A DNA stretch of 15,049 bases, from NCBI RefSeq assembly GCF_001050015.1, contig NZ_CVTB01000312.1, forward strand, positions 1 through 15,049, given 5' to 3'. Below the pieces are notes generated by a model that ran no database searches, was not told the DNA's origin, and saw only the letters and a list, made by a program, of their open reading frames with translations. This document shows positions 6,448 through 12,990 of this stretch, piece by piece. The translations under genes and the position numbers were made by a program. The DNA is from Mycolicibacterium malmesburyense. Its GTDB lineage: Bacteria > Actinomycetota > Actinomycetes > Mycobacteriales > Mycobacteriaceae. Every line of letters begins with the position of its first letter. The stretch's first letter is position 1.

Positions 6448-6644
6448 CACGACTCGCAGGCGATGCCGTCATGGTCGCGGTCGCCGCCATCCCAGTAGTC
6501 GGGATCGCCTTGCGGGATGTCGTAACGACCGTCGGCGTGCGCTGCACTGCAGTTCGCGTACGGACCCTCCGCTACAGCCGAAGGCGCCAGGACAATGGCA
6601 GGCGCCGTGACGACGAAAGCAGCCACCAAGATGGTTCGGATCAT
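6447..6644 (-). CDS. Small secreted Excalibur-domain protein
   Basis: A 65-residue protein: a signal peptide (about 1-25, ending AVA) followed directly by a single Excalibur domain, with N-C32-SAAHADGRYDIPQGDPDYWDGGD and the signature DRDHDGIAC (D55, D57, D59, C63). Excalibur domains are short extracellular modules with an EF-hand-like loop and a conserved cysteine pair, probably calcium-stabilised. Stand-alone versions have no known activity. GGGGGAT seven bases before the ATG at 6644 serves as ribosome-binding site. It is the first gene of a two-gene unit with the nuclease, whose own C-terminus carries the same domain, which suggests a shared location or partner. Confidence 0.85.
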   Translation of the reverse strand: MIRTILVAAFVVTAPAIVLAPSAVAEGPYANCSAAHADGRYDIPQGDPDYWDGGDRDHDGIACES

Positions 6645-7183
6645 GTGTATCCCCCACGTTCGGATCGAATTGATGTGAGACGACCCAGCCCCCGCGAGGG
6701 TTCATCCGGCTTCGACATTAGGGCGGTTCGGGGACGAAGGAATCAGGGATTTCCCTACAGTTGGGTTTGCTGACACCAAGCGTCCTTGCTCGCGTCGCTG
6801 AGTGCTGAAAACTCTCGCTCATCGCCTCGCTGCGCCCGGCGTTTTTACACGTCACCACATTGAGGTCGGGCTGTAGGCACGCCGTTGCACAGCGAAGAAC
6901 GCTGCGGCGCAGAAAGGTTCCACGAGTGGGGCCCGGACGGGACGGACTGTGGGCCAAGCTTGCCCCCGATGGACAACCCACAATCCGGTCTTGCGGACAA
7001 GACCCGGCTTGGTAGTCGATCCCGTCCGGGTGGAACCATGACACCCGTTTTCTTCAGGCGCCGAAAAGAAAATATCGGTGCCGAGCGCGTCCGCGCGTCC
7101 GCTGATCGGACGCTTCTGCGGAGGACAACGGTGTCCACCGATCGGGGGAACACGTCAGTCCGCGCGCTCGCGACCGCGACCCG
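6645..7183. other. 539-bp gene-free interval with dense secondary structure
   Basis: No frame here has a recognisable domain, a plausible start context or mycobacterial codon preference; the short frames on both strands look like by-products. It contains a branched inverted repeat (6916-7037, separate entry), an A/T-armed dyad TTTTCTT (7048-7054) with AAGAAAA (7066-7072) around a GGCGCC centre, a perfect hairpin GCGTCCG-N5-CGGACGC (7095-7113), a second GGACA-N4-TGTCC hairpin (7123-7136), and a small AGGGA-TT-TCCCT dyad at about 6746-6757. A T-run at 6842-6846 follows only a weak stem. The promoter of the Excalibur operon must lie in its left part but I cannot place it. A/T-rich patches suggest a different origin from the flanking genes. 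Confidence 0.6.
6916..7037. ncRNA. Branched nested inverted repeat; candidate structured RNA or small palindromic element
   Basis: The outer arms GGTTCCAC (6916-6923) and GTGGAACC (7030-7037) are perfect complements. The pairing continues as CCCGGACGGGA (6932-6942) with TCCCGTCCGGG (7020-7030), leaving one roughly eight-base bulge at 6924-6931. Inside, CGGACTGTGGG (6943-6953) pairs with CCCACAATCCG (6977-6987). Its single mismatch would be a G-U pair if the minus strand is the RNA. A perfect hairpin GGTCTTG-CGGA-CAAGACC (6987-7004) follows. CCAAGC (6954-6959), in the loop of the first inner stem, can also pair with GCTTGG (7007-7012), a possible pseudoknot. I do not recognise a named RNA family. 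A mobile palindromic repeat or a recombination site remain alternatives. Confidence 0.45.
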
Positions 7184-8431
7184 TTACTCGCTCGCGCTCG
7201 CACCGACATAGTCGACCCGCCAGTGTTTGATGCCGTTGAGCCAGCCGGACCGCAGTCGCTCCGGCGGAGCCAGCGGCCGCAGGTTCGGCATCTCGTCGGC
7301 GATCGCGTTGAAGATCAGGTCAATCGTCATCCGGGCCAGGTTCGCGCCGATGCAGTAGTGCGCACCGGTGCCGCCGAACCCGACGTGGGGATTGGGATCC
7401 CGCAGAATGTTGAACGTATAGGGGTCGTCGAAGACCTCTTCATCGAAGTTGGCCGACCGGTAGAACATGACGACGCGGTCGCCCTTCTTGATGTGCACGC
7501 CGGACAGTTCGGTGTCCTCGAGCGCGGTGCGCTGAAACGACGTCACCGGGGTGGCCCAGCGCACGATCTCGTCGGCGGCGGTGACGGGCCGCTCCTTCTT
7601 GAAAAGCTCCCACTGGTCGGGGAAATCGGTGAACGCCATCATTCCCTGGGTGATCGAGTTCCGGGTGGTCTCGTTGCCTGCCACCGCCAAGAGGATGACG
7701 AAGAAGCCGAACTCGTCGTCGGTCAGCTTGTGGCCCTCGACGTCGGCCTGCACGAGCTTGGTGACCAGGTCGTCGCCCGGATTCTTACCGCGCTCCGCGG
7801 CCATCTGCATGCCGTAGGTGATCAGCTCGACCGAGGCTGCGGTCGGGTCGTTGCGGGCGTACTCCGGATCCTGGTCGCCCACCAGCTGATTCGACCAGTG
7901 GAACAGCTTCATCCGGTCTTCCTGCGGGACACCCATCAGCCCGGCGATCGCCTGCAGGGGCAGCTCGCATGACACCTGCTCGACGAAGTCGCCCGACCCC
8001 TCGGCGGTGGCCGCTTTGACGATCTTGGCCGCGCGCTCGCGCAGTTCTTCTCGCAGTGATTCGATCGCACGCGGGGTGAAGGCCCGCGAGACGATCTTGC
8101 GCAGATGCGTGTGATGCGGGGCGTCCTGGTTCAGCAGCACCACCTTGCCGCCCTCGAGCGACTCAGGATCGGCCTCGTCGCGGTAGCGCGGCAGCGCGGT
8201 CTTCTTGTTGCTGGAGAAGATGTCGCTGCGCCTCGAGATCTCCTTGACATCCTTGTGCCGGGTGACCACCCAGAACCCGTTGTCGCCGAAAGCCAGATTC
8301 CCCTTCGTCTGCTCGTTCCACCAGATCGGCGCCACCTTGCGAAGCTCGGCCAGTTCGTCGACCGGCAGGCGTTCGGCGTAGATGTCTGGATCGGTGAAAT
8401 CGAATCCGGGCGGAAGGTTCGGAGTCGGCAT
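7184..8431 (-). CDS. Cytochrome P450, CYP125 family (steroid C26/27-monooxygenase type)
   Basis: A 415-residue soluble bacterial P450 that should oxidise the terminal methyl of the cholesterol or cholestenone side chain to alcohol and acid, using ferredoxin and ferredoxin reductase. Signatures: I-helix oxygen-activation motif A250-G-N-E254-T255-T256, K-helix E288-I-V-R291, and heme loop F352-G-G-T-G-A-H-Y-C360-I-G. The opening (LPPGFDFTDPDIYAERLPV) and long blocks such as AVAGNETTRNSITQGMMAF, VVMFYRSANFDEEVF and NPHVGFGGTGAHYCIGANLARM closely match what I recall of M. tuberculosis CYP125A1 (Rv3545c). This copy is not inside a cholesterol catabolic cluster, so it is probably a paralogue like the extra CYP125A of M. 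smegmatis. GAGGGA eight bases before the ATG at 8431 supports the start, and a near-consensus KstR site lies 103 bp upstream. No ferredoxin gene is adjacent. Confidence 0.92.
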   Translation of the reverse strand: MPTPNLPPGFDFTDPDIYAERLPVDELAELRKVAPIWWNEQTKGNLAFGDNGFWVVTRHKDVKEISRRSDIFSSNKKTALPRYRDEADPESLEGGKVVLLNQDAPHHTHLRKIVSRAFTPRAIESLREELRERAAKIVKAATAEGSGDFVEQVSCELPLQAIAGLMGVPQEDRMKLFHWSNQLVGDQDPEYARNDPTAASVELITYGMQMAAERGKNPGDDLVTKLVQADVEGHKLTDDEFGFFVILLAVAGNETTRNSITQGMMAFTDFPDQWELFKKERPVTAADEIVRWATPVTSFQRTALEDTELSGVHIKKGDRVVMFYRSANFDEEVFDDPYTFNILRDPNPHVGFGGTGAHYCIGANLARMTIDLIFNAIADEMPNLRPLAPPERLRSGWLNGIKHWRVDYVGASASE

Positions 8432-8533
8432 GCTGCATCCCTCGCGTGACGTGGTCTAGTGCCCTCACCGCATTGCTACACCACTGATGGGGCCAGGTGA
8501 AGAGGGTTCGGGAAAGTCCGACGAAATGAGAAG

Positions 8534-8547
8534 TGGAACGTGTTCTC
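8534..8547. promoter_or_regulatory. Near-consensus KstR operator (TGGAACGTGTTCTC)
   Basis: It matches the KstR pattern TnnAACnnGTTnnA at every fixed position except the last (C for A). KstR is the TetR-family repressor of mycobacterial cholesterol-uptake and side-chain genes, released by steroid CoA thioesters. The site lies between the divergent P450 gene (103 bp away) and the Pro/Ala-rich secreted-protein gene (137 bp away). The P450 is the natural target. Confidence 0.6.
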
Positions 8548-8684
8548 TACGGCGCGGTTATTGACCTCGTCGTCACGGCGAGCACTCCTGTAACAATTCT
8601 GCGACACTGTTCGAACCAAAAAGTGACGCCGTCGCAAGGACCGGAGAACGGGCCGCACGACGGGAACCCGGAAAGGGGGCAGCG

Positions 8685-9293
8685 GTGAGGATCGTCATCA
8701 ACCCGAAGAGGCTTTCGCTGCTGGGCGCAGGAGTGGCCGCCGCGCTCATGGCCGCCGCGCCGCAGGCCCTCGCCGATCCCGTCGAGCCGGTTCCTCCGCC
8801 GGCACCCCCCGCGCCTCCGGCCAGCGCAGCGGTCACGGCCGCGGCGGCACCCGCCCCGCTTGCTGCGCCGGCGCCCGCTCCCGATCCTTTGGCGTTCCTG
8901 CGTCCGGCGCCGGCCGCGCCGCCCCCTGCGCCGGCGGCGCCCGGCGCTGCCGAAGAACCGGCCGCCCCACCCGAGCCCGTCCCGCATCTCGCCAGCCCCG
9001 AGACGCTGCCGCCCGGCACCAAGCTGGACCCGACCGGTAGAGGGAACGAGAGCCCGAACGTCAGCTATCTGAAGGATCTGTGGCACGCCGTCCAGAGCCA
9101 GGAGATCAGCGGTAAGGAAGCGTTGATCATGGGCCTGGCGCAGCGCGGCATGAACACTCCCATCCCGGATCAGAGGCCCGGACCCAACGTTCCGGCCGCG
9201 CCGGCCCCACCCGCGCCCGCAACACCGCCGGCGCCGCCCGCACCGCTCGCGCCCGCACCGCTCGCGCCCGCGCCTCCGGCGCCGACGCCTTAG
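8685..9293 (+). CDS. Secreted Pro/Ala-rich protein with conserved central module
   Basis: A 202-residue exported protein. A signal peptide (about 1-30, ending QALA before DPVEP) is followed by a long Pro/Ala-rich arm (31-105). A compact, non-repetitive segment comes next (about 107-170: LPPGTKLDPTGRG, NVSYLKDLWHAVQSQEISGKEALIMGLAQRGMN, PGPNVP). A second Pro/Ala tail contains two PLAPA units. The central segment looks conserved and probably forms two helices; I associate it with mycobacterial alanine/proline-rich secreted proteins of unknown function (perhaps like Rv1157c, unverified). Translation starts at GTG 8685, with AAAGGGGG about six bases upstream. The gene faces away from the P450 and ends head-on into the DUF2867 pair, with stop codons overlapping by four bases. 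Confidence 0.8.
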   Translation: MRIVINPKRLSLLGAGVAAALMAAAPQALADPVEPVPPPAPPAPPASAAVTAAAAPAPLAAPAPAPDPLAFLRPAPAAPPPAPAAPGAAEEPAAPPEPVPHLASPETLPPGTKLDPTGRGNESPNVSYLKDLWHAVQSQEISGKEALIMGLAQRGMNTPIPDQRPGPNVPAAPAPPAPATPPAPPAPLAPAPLAPAPPAPTP

Positions 9294-9769
9294 CGGCAGG
9301 CCCTTTCGAGCAGCGGTCGCACCGTGTGCACGTGCGACCGCTCGATCGATGCCCACAAAGCGCGAGCGATCGCGTTGTCGTGACGGGCGAACGTCGCGAA
9401 GACCAATCGATCGTCCCGACGGCATAGCAGCAATTCGCCCGGCATCCCGATTCGCGAGTCCGCGCCCAGCAGAATCTGATCCGCATCGGCGGTGCGCACG
9501 GTCCATCCGAGAATCGATCGACCCGACCCAGGGGGCTGCAGCTTGAGCCCGATCGTCGACCATGCGGAAAGCAACCGGACCCGGGTGGGGATCGGCGCGC
9601 CCTCCAGGATCATGCGCATCCATTCTTCGGCGTTGTGGTCGAGCGGACGCTGCACGTTCACGTCGAAGGCGTCGGCGTAGTCGACCCGCCCGAGCGTGCT
9701 CGCAGACAGCAGCCCATGCCCGGGGCGGACCTGTCGGACGCGGCTTTCGGAGGCTTCGGTTTTCGTCAT
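9290..9769 (-). CDS. DUF2867-like protein (second gene of pair)
   Basis: A 159-residue protein. It reads DYADAFDVNV, EEWMRMILEGAPIPTRVRLLSAW, GLKLQPPGSGRSILGWTV, ADQILLGADSRIGMPGELLLCRRDDRLVFATFARHDN and HTVRPLLERA. This pattern (DYaDaF, then ilGW, then a lipid-binding-like beta sheet) I associate with DUF2867/polyketide-cyclase-like folds. No catalytic residues are known for it. The ATG at 9769 overlaps the stop of the upstream gene as ATGA, so I prefer it to a start 16 codons earlier inside that gene. It is probably cotranslated with its larger partner and under the same TetR control. Its stop codon overlaps the tail of the Pro/Ala-rich gene on the other strand. Confidence 0.68.
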   Translation of the reverse strand: MTKTEASESRVRQVRPGHGLLSASTLGRVDYADAFDVNVQRPLDHNAEEWMRMILEGAPIPTRVRLLSAWSTIGLKLQPPGSGRSILGWTVRTADADQILLGADSRIGMPGELLLCRRDDRLVFATFARHDNAIARALWASIERSHVHTVRPLLERACR

Positions 9770-10386
9770 GGGTGCCTGCTCTCGTGTCGTCGGATGGCAT
9801 CGGGCCGGCTGCGCCACAGTCGCCCGATGTCACGAAGCATCAGGGGATAGACGATCACGCGGCGGAAGGGCGCGATCGCGTGAAGATACGTCCGGCCGAG
9901 CACGCCGTTGGGCCGGACCAGGATTGCCATCTGCCCGTGGTGAGCACCAGCGGGCCCCGACACCCACCCGATGTGCAGCACTCCGTGCACGGTTCGGTTG
10001 GCGATCTCCATCGCGAACTCATCATCGGTGAGGTACAGCGGCCGGAAGTGATCGTGGCCGAAGACGAGTTGCGCTGTCGAATCCCGTAATTCGGGATCAA
10101 GCCGGTCTCGCAGCGTCGGGACACGGGTGCCCAATCCCGCCTGCGGGGTGTCGAGACCGAACCACCGTCCGAGCACCCACCGCACGGCGAACAGCGCGCG
10201 CACGACGGGGGAGGTCCGGCTGGGGTCGAGGGTGCACCACAGGTTCACGAGCTCGCCGAAGTCCTCGCGGCGCCCTGGCGTCGGCAGCGCCCAGACGTCA
10301 TGAACCTGGAAGTCCCCGGCGATTTCGTGGATGCGCCAGGGCCGGGCGATGTGCTCGGTCTCGGCGAGTCGCTCACCACCAAACAT
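9766..10386 (-). CDS. DUF2867-like protein (first gene of pair)
   Basis: A 206-residue protein from the ATG at 10386. It begins MFGGERLAETEHIARPWRIHEIAGDFQVHDVWALPTPG and continues DFGELVNLWCTLDPSRTSPVVRALFAVRWVLGRWFGLD. It then has FRPLYLTDDEFAMEIANRTVHGVLHIGWV, a gly-rich turn, and TYLHAIAPFRRVIVYPLMLRDIGRLW. The NRTVHGVLHIGWV and IAPFRRVIVYP blocks are typical of actinobacterial DUF2867 proteins; the fold is thought to resemble START/polyketide-cyclase proteins, but no reaction is established. A GTG nine codons earlier (10413) has no ribosome-binding site and would place the TetR palindrome inside the gene. The ATG at 10386 also lacks one, so a leaderless message is plausible. It is coupled to the downstream gene by ATGA. 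Confidence 0.75.
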   Translation of the reverse strand: MFGGERLAETEHIARPWRIHEIAGDFQVHDVWALPTPGRREDFGELVNLWCTLDPSRTSPVVRALFAVRWVLGRWFGLDTPQAGLGTRVPTLRDRLDPELRDSTAQLVFGHDHFRPLYLTDDEFAMEIANRTVHGVLHIGWVSGPAGAHHGQMAILVRPNGVLGRTYLHAIAPFRRVIVYPLMLRDIGRLWRSRPDAIRRHESRHP

Positions 10387-10402
10387 ACACAACTGTATGC
10401 TT
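10381..10402. promoter_or_regulatory. TetR-type operator between DUF2867 pair and tetR
   Basis: The core is CATACA-CAAC-TGTATG (10384-10399), a perfect 6-bp dyad. Two more outer pairs (AA with TT) extend it to 22 bp with one mismatch. It covers the start codon of the minus-strand gene at 10386 and includes TATGCT, a -10-like hexamer for the plus-strand regulator. Binding would therefore block both directions. Confidence 0.75.
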
Positions 10403-10442
10403 GAATCCGTCACGCCGTCAAGGCTTTATCAGAGGGATGTCA

Positions 10443-10994
10443 ATGGTCGCTCAAATCCGCACGCCGCGGACCGCATGGATCGACGCCGGGCTCGAGGCGT
10501 TGGCGGCGGGCGGGCCGGACGCGGTCCGGGTGGACCTGCTAGCCAAGGCGTTGGGTGTCACCCGGGGCGGGTTCTACTGGCACTTCGCCAATCGCCAGGA
10601 TTTCCTCGACGCCCTCCTGAAGTCGTGGGAGCACCGCAGCACCTACGACGTGCTCGCCCGCGTGGAGTCGGAGGGGGGAGACGCCAGGACCAGGGTTCGC
10701 AGGGCGGGCCTCCTGACGTTCTCCAAAGAGCTGTTGCCGATCGACCTCGCCGTGCGCGACTGGGCCCGCCGAGACCGCGCGGTGGCCAGGCGGCTTCGCC
10801 GCGTCGACAACCGGCGGATGGAATACCTGCGCGCGCTCATCGGCACCTTCGTCGACGACGCCGCCGACGTCGAGGCCCGCGCCATGCTCGCCTTCTCGTT
10901 GGCGATCGGCGCTCACTTCATCGCCGCCGAACCCAAGGGCCTGACCAGACGCGAAGTGCTCGAACGAGCCACGCAACGACTGCTCGCCGAATGA
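10443..10994 (+). CDS. TetR/AcrR-family transcriptional regulator
   Basis: A 183-residue repressor candidate. The N-terminal helix-turn-helix is clear (about 8-52: TAWIDAGLEALAAGGPDAVRVDLLAKALGVTRGGFYWHFANRQ, with GVTRGGFYWHF the recognition helix and its cap). It is followed by a helical ligand-binding and dimerisation domain with no recognisable ligand signature (LLPIDLAVRDWARRDRAVARRLRRVDNRRMEYLRALI, which resembles the C-terminal half of several mycobacterial TetR proteins). AGAGGG lies six bases before the ATG at 10443, preferred over an ATG two codons earlier that directly abuts the AGAGGG. It diverges from the DUF2867 pair across the palindrome and probably represses both itself and that pair. 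Its end faces the DUF6766-like gene with 18 bp between stops. Confidence 0.9.
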   Translation: MVAQIRTPRTAWIDAGLEALAAGGPDAVRVDLLAKALGVTRGGFYWHFANRQDFLDALLKSWEHRSTYDVLARVESEGGDARTRVRRAGLLTFSKELLPIDLAVRDWARRDRAVARRLRRVDNRRMEYLRALIGTFVDDAADVEARAMLAFSLAIGAHFIAAEPKGLTRREVLERATQRLLAE

Positions 10995-11012
10995 ATCGGT
11001 TTGCCGGACCGC

Positions 11013-11348
11013 TTAATTCAAGGCGGGAGAGTCGGGGCCCAGCCGGTCCTTGATGTCGTCGATCTTGGCCTCGATGCGCTCGAGGTCCTCGGCGTCGACC
11101 TTGAACAACCAGTGCTTGGCGCCGAGCAGCAGGATCGCCTGAAAGATCAGCTGCAGCCACTCGCTCTGCCAGTTCTCGAACGTGCTGGCGAAGAACTCGT
11201 GCAGGTATTCACCCCAGATGAAGGGCTGCCCATGTTGCTGCTGGGTGCTGCTGAACTCGGCCAGTTGGGTGAAGAACTGGCCGAGCCACGAGCCCACGAA
11301 CAGCAGGAGCAGTATGTATACGGCGCCCCACCGCCTTATGTGCGTCAT
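11013..11348 (-). CDS. DUF6766-like small membrane protein
   Basis: A 111-residue membrane protein. Two hydrophobic helices (about 8-28, VYILLLLFVGSWLGQFF; about 62-82, WLQLIFQAILLLGAKHWLF) flank a polar loop with EFSSTQQQHGQPFIWGEYLHEFFASTFENWQSE. The HEFFASTFENWQSEWLQL block is the family hallmark I recognise. A charged, coiled-coil-like tail follows (VDAEDLERIEAKIDDIKDRL). The start is the ATG at 11348; the longer upstream frame is low-quality and overlaps the preceding membrane-protein gene. It sits 20 bp downstream of that gene on the same strand, so they are probably one operon led by the flavoprotein gene. Function unknown. Confidence 0.75.
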   Translation of the reverse strand: MTHIRRWGAVYILLLLFVGSWLGQFFTQLAEFSSTQQQHGQPFIWGEYLHEFFASTFENWQSEWLQLIFQAILLLGAKHWLFKVDAEDLERIEAKIDDIKDRLGPDSPALN

Positions 11349-11368
11349 GTCTGGGGGGTACCCCGGGA

Positions 11369-11812
11369 TCAGCCGACCACCCAGAGGACGAGAAAAGCGG
11401 ACATCGACGCCAGGCAGAGGAGGTGGTCGCGGCAGATGGCGCGTGCCAACCGGGTTTGGCCCGCAACATCGTCGGTACGGCCGCCGAGTCGCCTGGCGCT
11501 CGGCACGGTGTGCACCGCTGCCCAGACGATGGGCGCCGCGGCCAACGCTGACGGAACCGCGAACGCCAACGCGGGTTCGGTGACCCACCGGTGGATCAGC
11601 ACACCGAGAAGCACGGCCATCACACCTGCGATGACGTAGTTCATCGGCCGCGACGTCGTCGTCGCACGCCGGTAGTAGTCAGCGATCGATGACAACACCG
11701 GCTCAGGCAGCTCGGGCACCGTCCGGTGGGACAGGACCTGACTGTCGAACATCAGGTCCATCCACAGGACGGCGAGCAGGAAGCCGGCACACGCCGCCGC
11801 CGTGAGATCCAT
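11369..11812 (-). CDS. Four-helix integral membrane protein of unknown function
   Basis: A 147-residue protein with hydrophobic segments at about 4-20 (TAAACAGFLLAVLWMDL), 57-75, 83-101 and 130-146. Distinctive polar blocks lie between them: WMDLMFDSQVL directly after helix 1, SSIADYYRRATTTSRPMNYV before helix 2, and ARAICRDHLLCLASMSAF leading into helix 4. These look conserved, but I cannot name the family. It starts 15 bp after the flavoprotein gene, with no obvious ribosome-binding site, and is followed 20 bp later by the DUF6766-like gene. Location downstream of a KstR operator suggests, but does not show, a link to steroid or lipid metabolism. Confidence 0.7.
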   Translation of the reverse strand: MDLTAAACAGFLLAVLWMDLMFDSQVLSHRTVPELPEPVLSSIADYYRRATTTSRPMNYVIAGVMAVLLGVLIHRWVTEPALAFAVPSALAAAPIVWAAVHTVPSARRLGGRTDDVAGQTRLARAICRDHLLCLASMSAFLVLWVVG

Positions 11813-11827
11813 GCGGCGAACGGCGGA

Positions 11828-12961
11828 TCAGACCGAGGCGGCCTCGTTGATCTCGTCGAGCCTGCCGGTTGCGTCCAGGTATTCCTGCACCCAGCGCTCG
11901 ATCACCGTCGCGGTCTTCTCGACCTTGTTGAACTGGCCGACGACCTGACCGATCGGGTTGAACGCGACGTCCACCGACTCGTTCGGGTACTTGTGCGTCG
12001 CGGCCACCGCCATCCCGGAAACCATGTACTGCAACGGCATTCCGAGCGGCTTGGGGTTGTTGGGATCCTCCCACGCATCGGTCCAGTCGTTGCGCAGCAT
12101 GCGCGCGGGCTTGCCGGTGAACGACCGGCTGCGCACGGTGTCCTTGCTCGTCGCCTTCACGTAGGCGGCGTGCTGGACGGGGGTGTTCTCCGACTCCTCG
12201 ACCATCACCCACTGCGAACCGGTCCATGCGCCCTGCGCGCCGAGCGCGAGCGCCGCAGCGATCTGCTGGCCGCTGCCGATGCCGCCGGCGGCCAGGACCG
12301 GGACCGGGGCGACCTCTTTGACGACCTGCGGCCACAACACGATCGAGCCGATCTCACCGCAGTGGCCGCCGGCCTCGCCGCCCTGGGCGATGATGATGTC
12401 CACGCCGGCGTCGGCATGCTTGCGCGCCTGCGACGGCGAACCGCACAGCGCGGCGACCTTACGGCCTTCCTGGTGGATGTGCTTGATCATTTCGGCGGGC
12501 GGGGTGCCCAGCGCGTTGGCGATCAGCGTGCATTTCGGGTGTTGCAACGCCACCTCCACCTGCGGTGTCGCGGTGGCCTCGGTCCAGCCGAGGAGCTGCA
12601 ACGCGTCGTCGTCGCTGTGCTCGACCGGAACCCCGTGATCGGCGAGCACCTTCTTGGCGAAGTCGATGTGTTCCTGCGGCACGAGGTCGTTGAGGGTCTT
12701 CTTGAGTACCTCGGGATCCATGTCGGCGGCGTCCATGCCCTCGTACTTGTTGGGGATCACGATGTCGACGCCGTACGGGTGGTCACCGATGTTCTCGTCG
12801 ATCCACTTGAGCTCGATCTCGAGCTGTTCCGGGGTGTATCCGACGGCGCCGAGCACGCCGAAGCCGCCGGCCTTGCTCACCGCCACGACCACGTCCCGAC
12901 AGTGGGTGAACGCGAAGATCGGATACTCGATGCCGAGGTCGTTACAGATCGGGGTGCGCAT
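11828..12961 (-). CDS. Nitronate monooxygenase family flavoprotein (Rv1894c-like)
   Basis: A 377-residue FMN-dependent TIM-barrel enzyme of the nitronate monooxygenase / 2-nitropropane dioxygenase superfamily. Diagnostic parts: N-terminal FAFTHCRDVVVAVSKAGGFGVLGAVG, HPYGVDIVIPNKYEG, the IAQGGEAGGHCG loop with H200 at the catalytic-histidine position, and the FMN-phosphate loop PVLAAGGIGSGQQIAAALALGAQGAW. The C-terminal part (SRSFTGKPARMLRNDWTDAWE, GMPLQYMVSGMA) matches the mycobacterial subgroup that includes Rv1533 and Rv1894c as I recall them. The true substrate of this subgroup is not settled; reductive or oxidative steps on enones or nitronates are both possible. The ATG at 12961 has AAGGAG five bases upstream and is preferred to a TTG nine codons earlier. 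It is the first gene of a three-gene run, with a full KstR consensus site 30 bp upstream. Confidence 0.88.
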   Translation of the reverse strand: MRTPICNDLGIEYPIFAFTHCRDVVVAVSKAGGFGVLGAVGYTPEQLEIELKWIDENIGDHPYGVDIVIPNKYEGMDAADMDPEVLKKTLNDLVPQEHIDFAKKVLADHGVPVEHSDDDALQLLGWTEATATPQVEVALQHPKCTLIANALGTPPAEMIKHIHQEGRKVAALCGSPSQARKHADAGVDIIIAQGGEAGGHCGEIGSIVLWPQVVKEVAPVPVLAAGGIGSGQQIAAALALGAQGAWTGSQWVMVEESENTPVQHAAYVKATSKDTVRSRSFTGKPARMLRNDWTDAWEDPNNPKPLGMPLQYMVSGMAVAATHKYPNESVDVAFNPIGQVVGQFNKVEKTATVIERWVQEYLDATGRLDEINEAASV

Positions 12962-12990
12962 GCCTGCTCCTTGTGGTGGGCCGCTCAAAT

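Noticed and set aside
6800..6846. T-run at 6842-6846 as an intrinsic terminator
   Set aside because: Only a weak 4-bp stem precedes it, and no plus-strand gene ends nearby.
6845..7153. 102- and 108-residue frames in the gap between P450 and Excalibur genes
   Set aside because: No ribosome-binding sites or domains, composition unlike neighbouring proteins, and they run through the base-paired stems; better explained by structured non-coding DNA.
9241..9276. 15-bp tandem duplication in the Pro/Ala-rich gene
   Set aside because: An ordinary in-frame PLAPA repeat in a low-complexity tail; not a separate element.
8547..9833. 428-residue minus-strand open frame
   Set aside because: Shadow of the Pro/Ala-rich secreted protein and, in a different frame, of the DUF2867 gene; it is almost entirely Arg/Gly/Ala.
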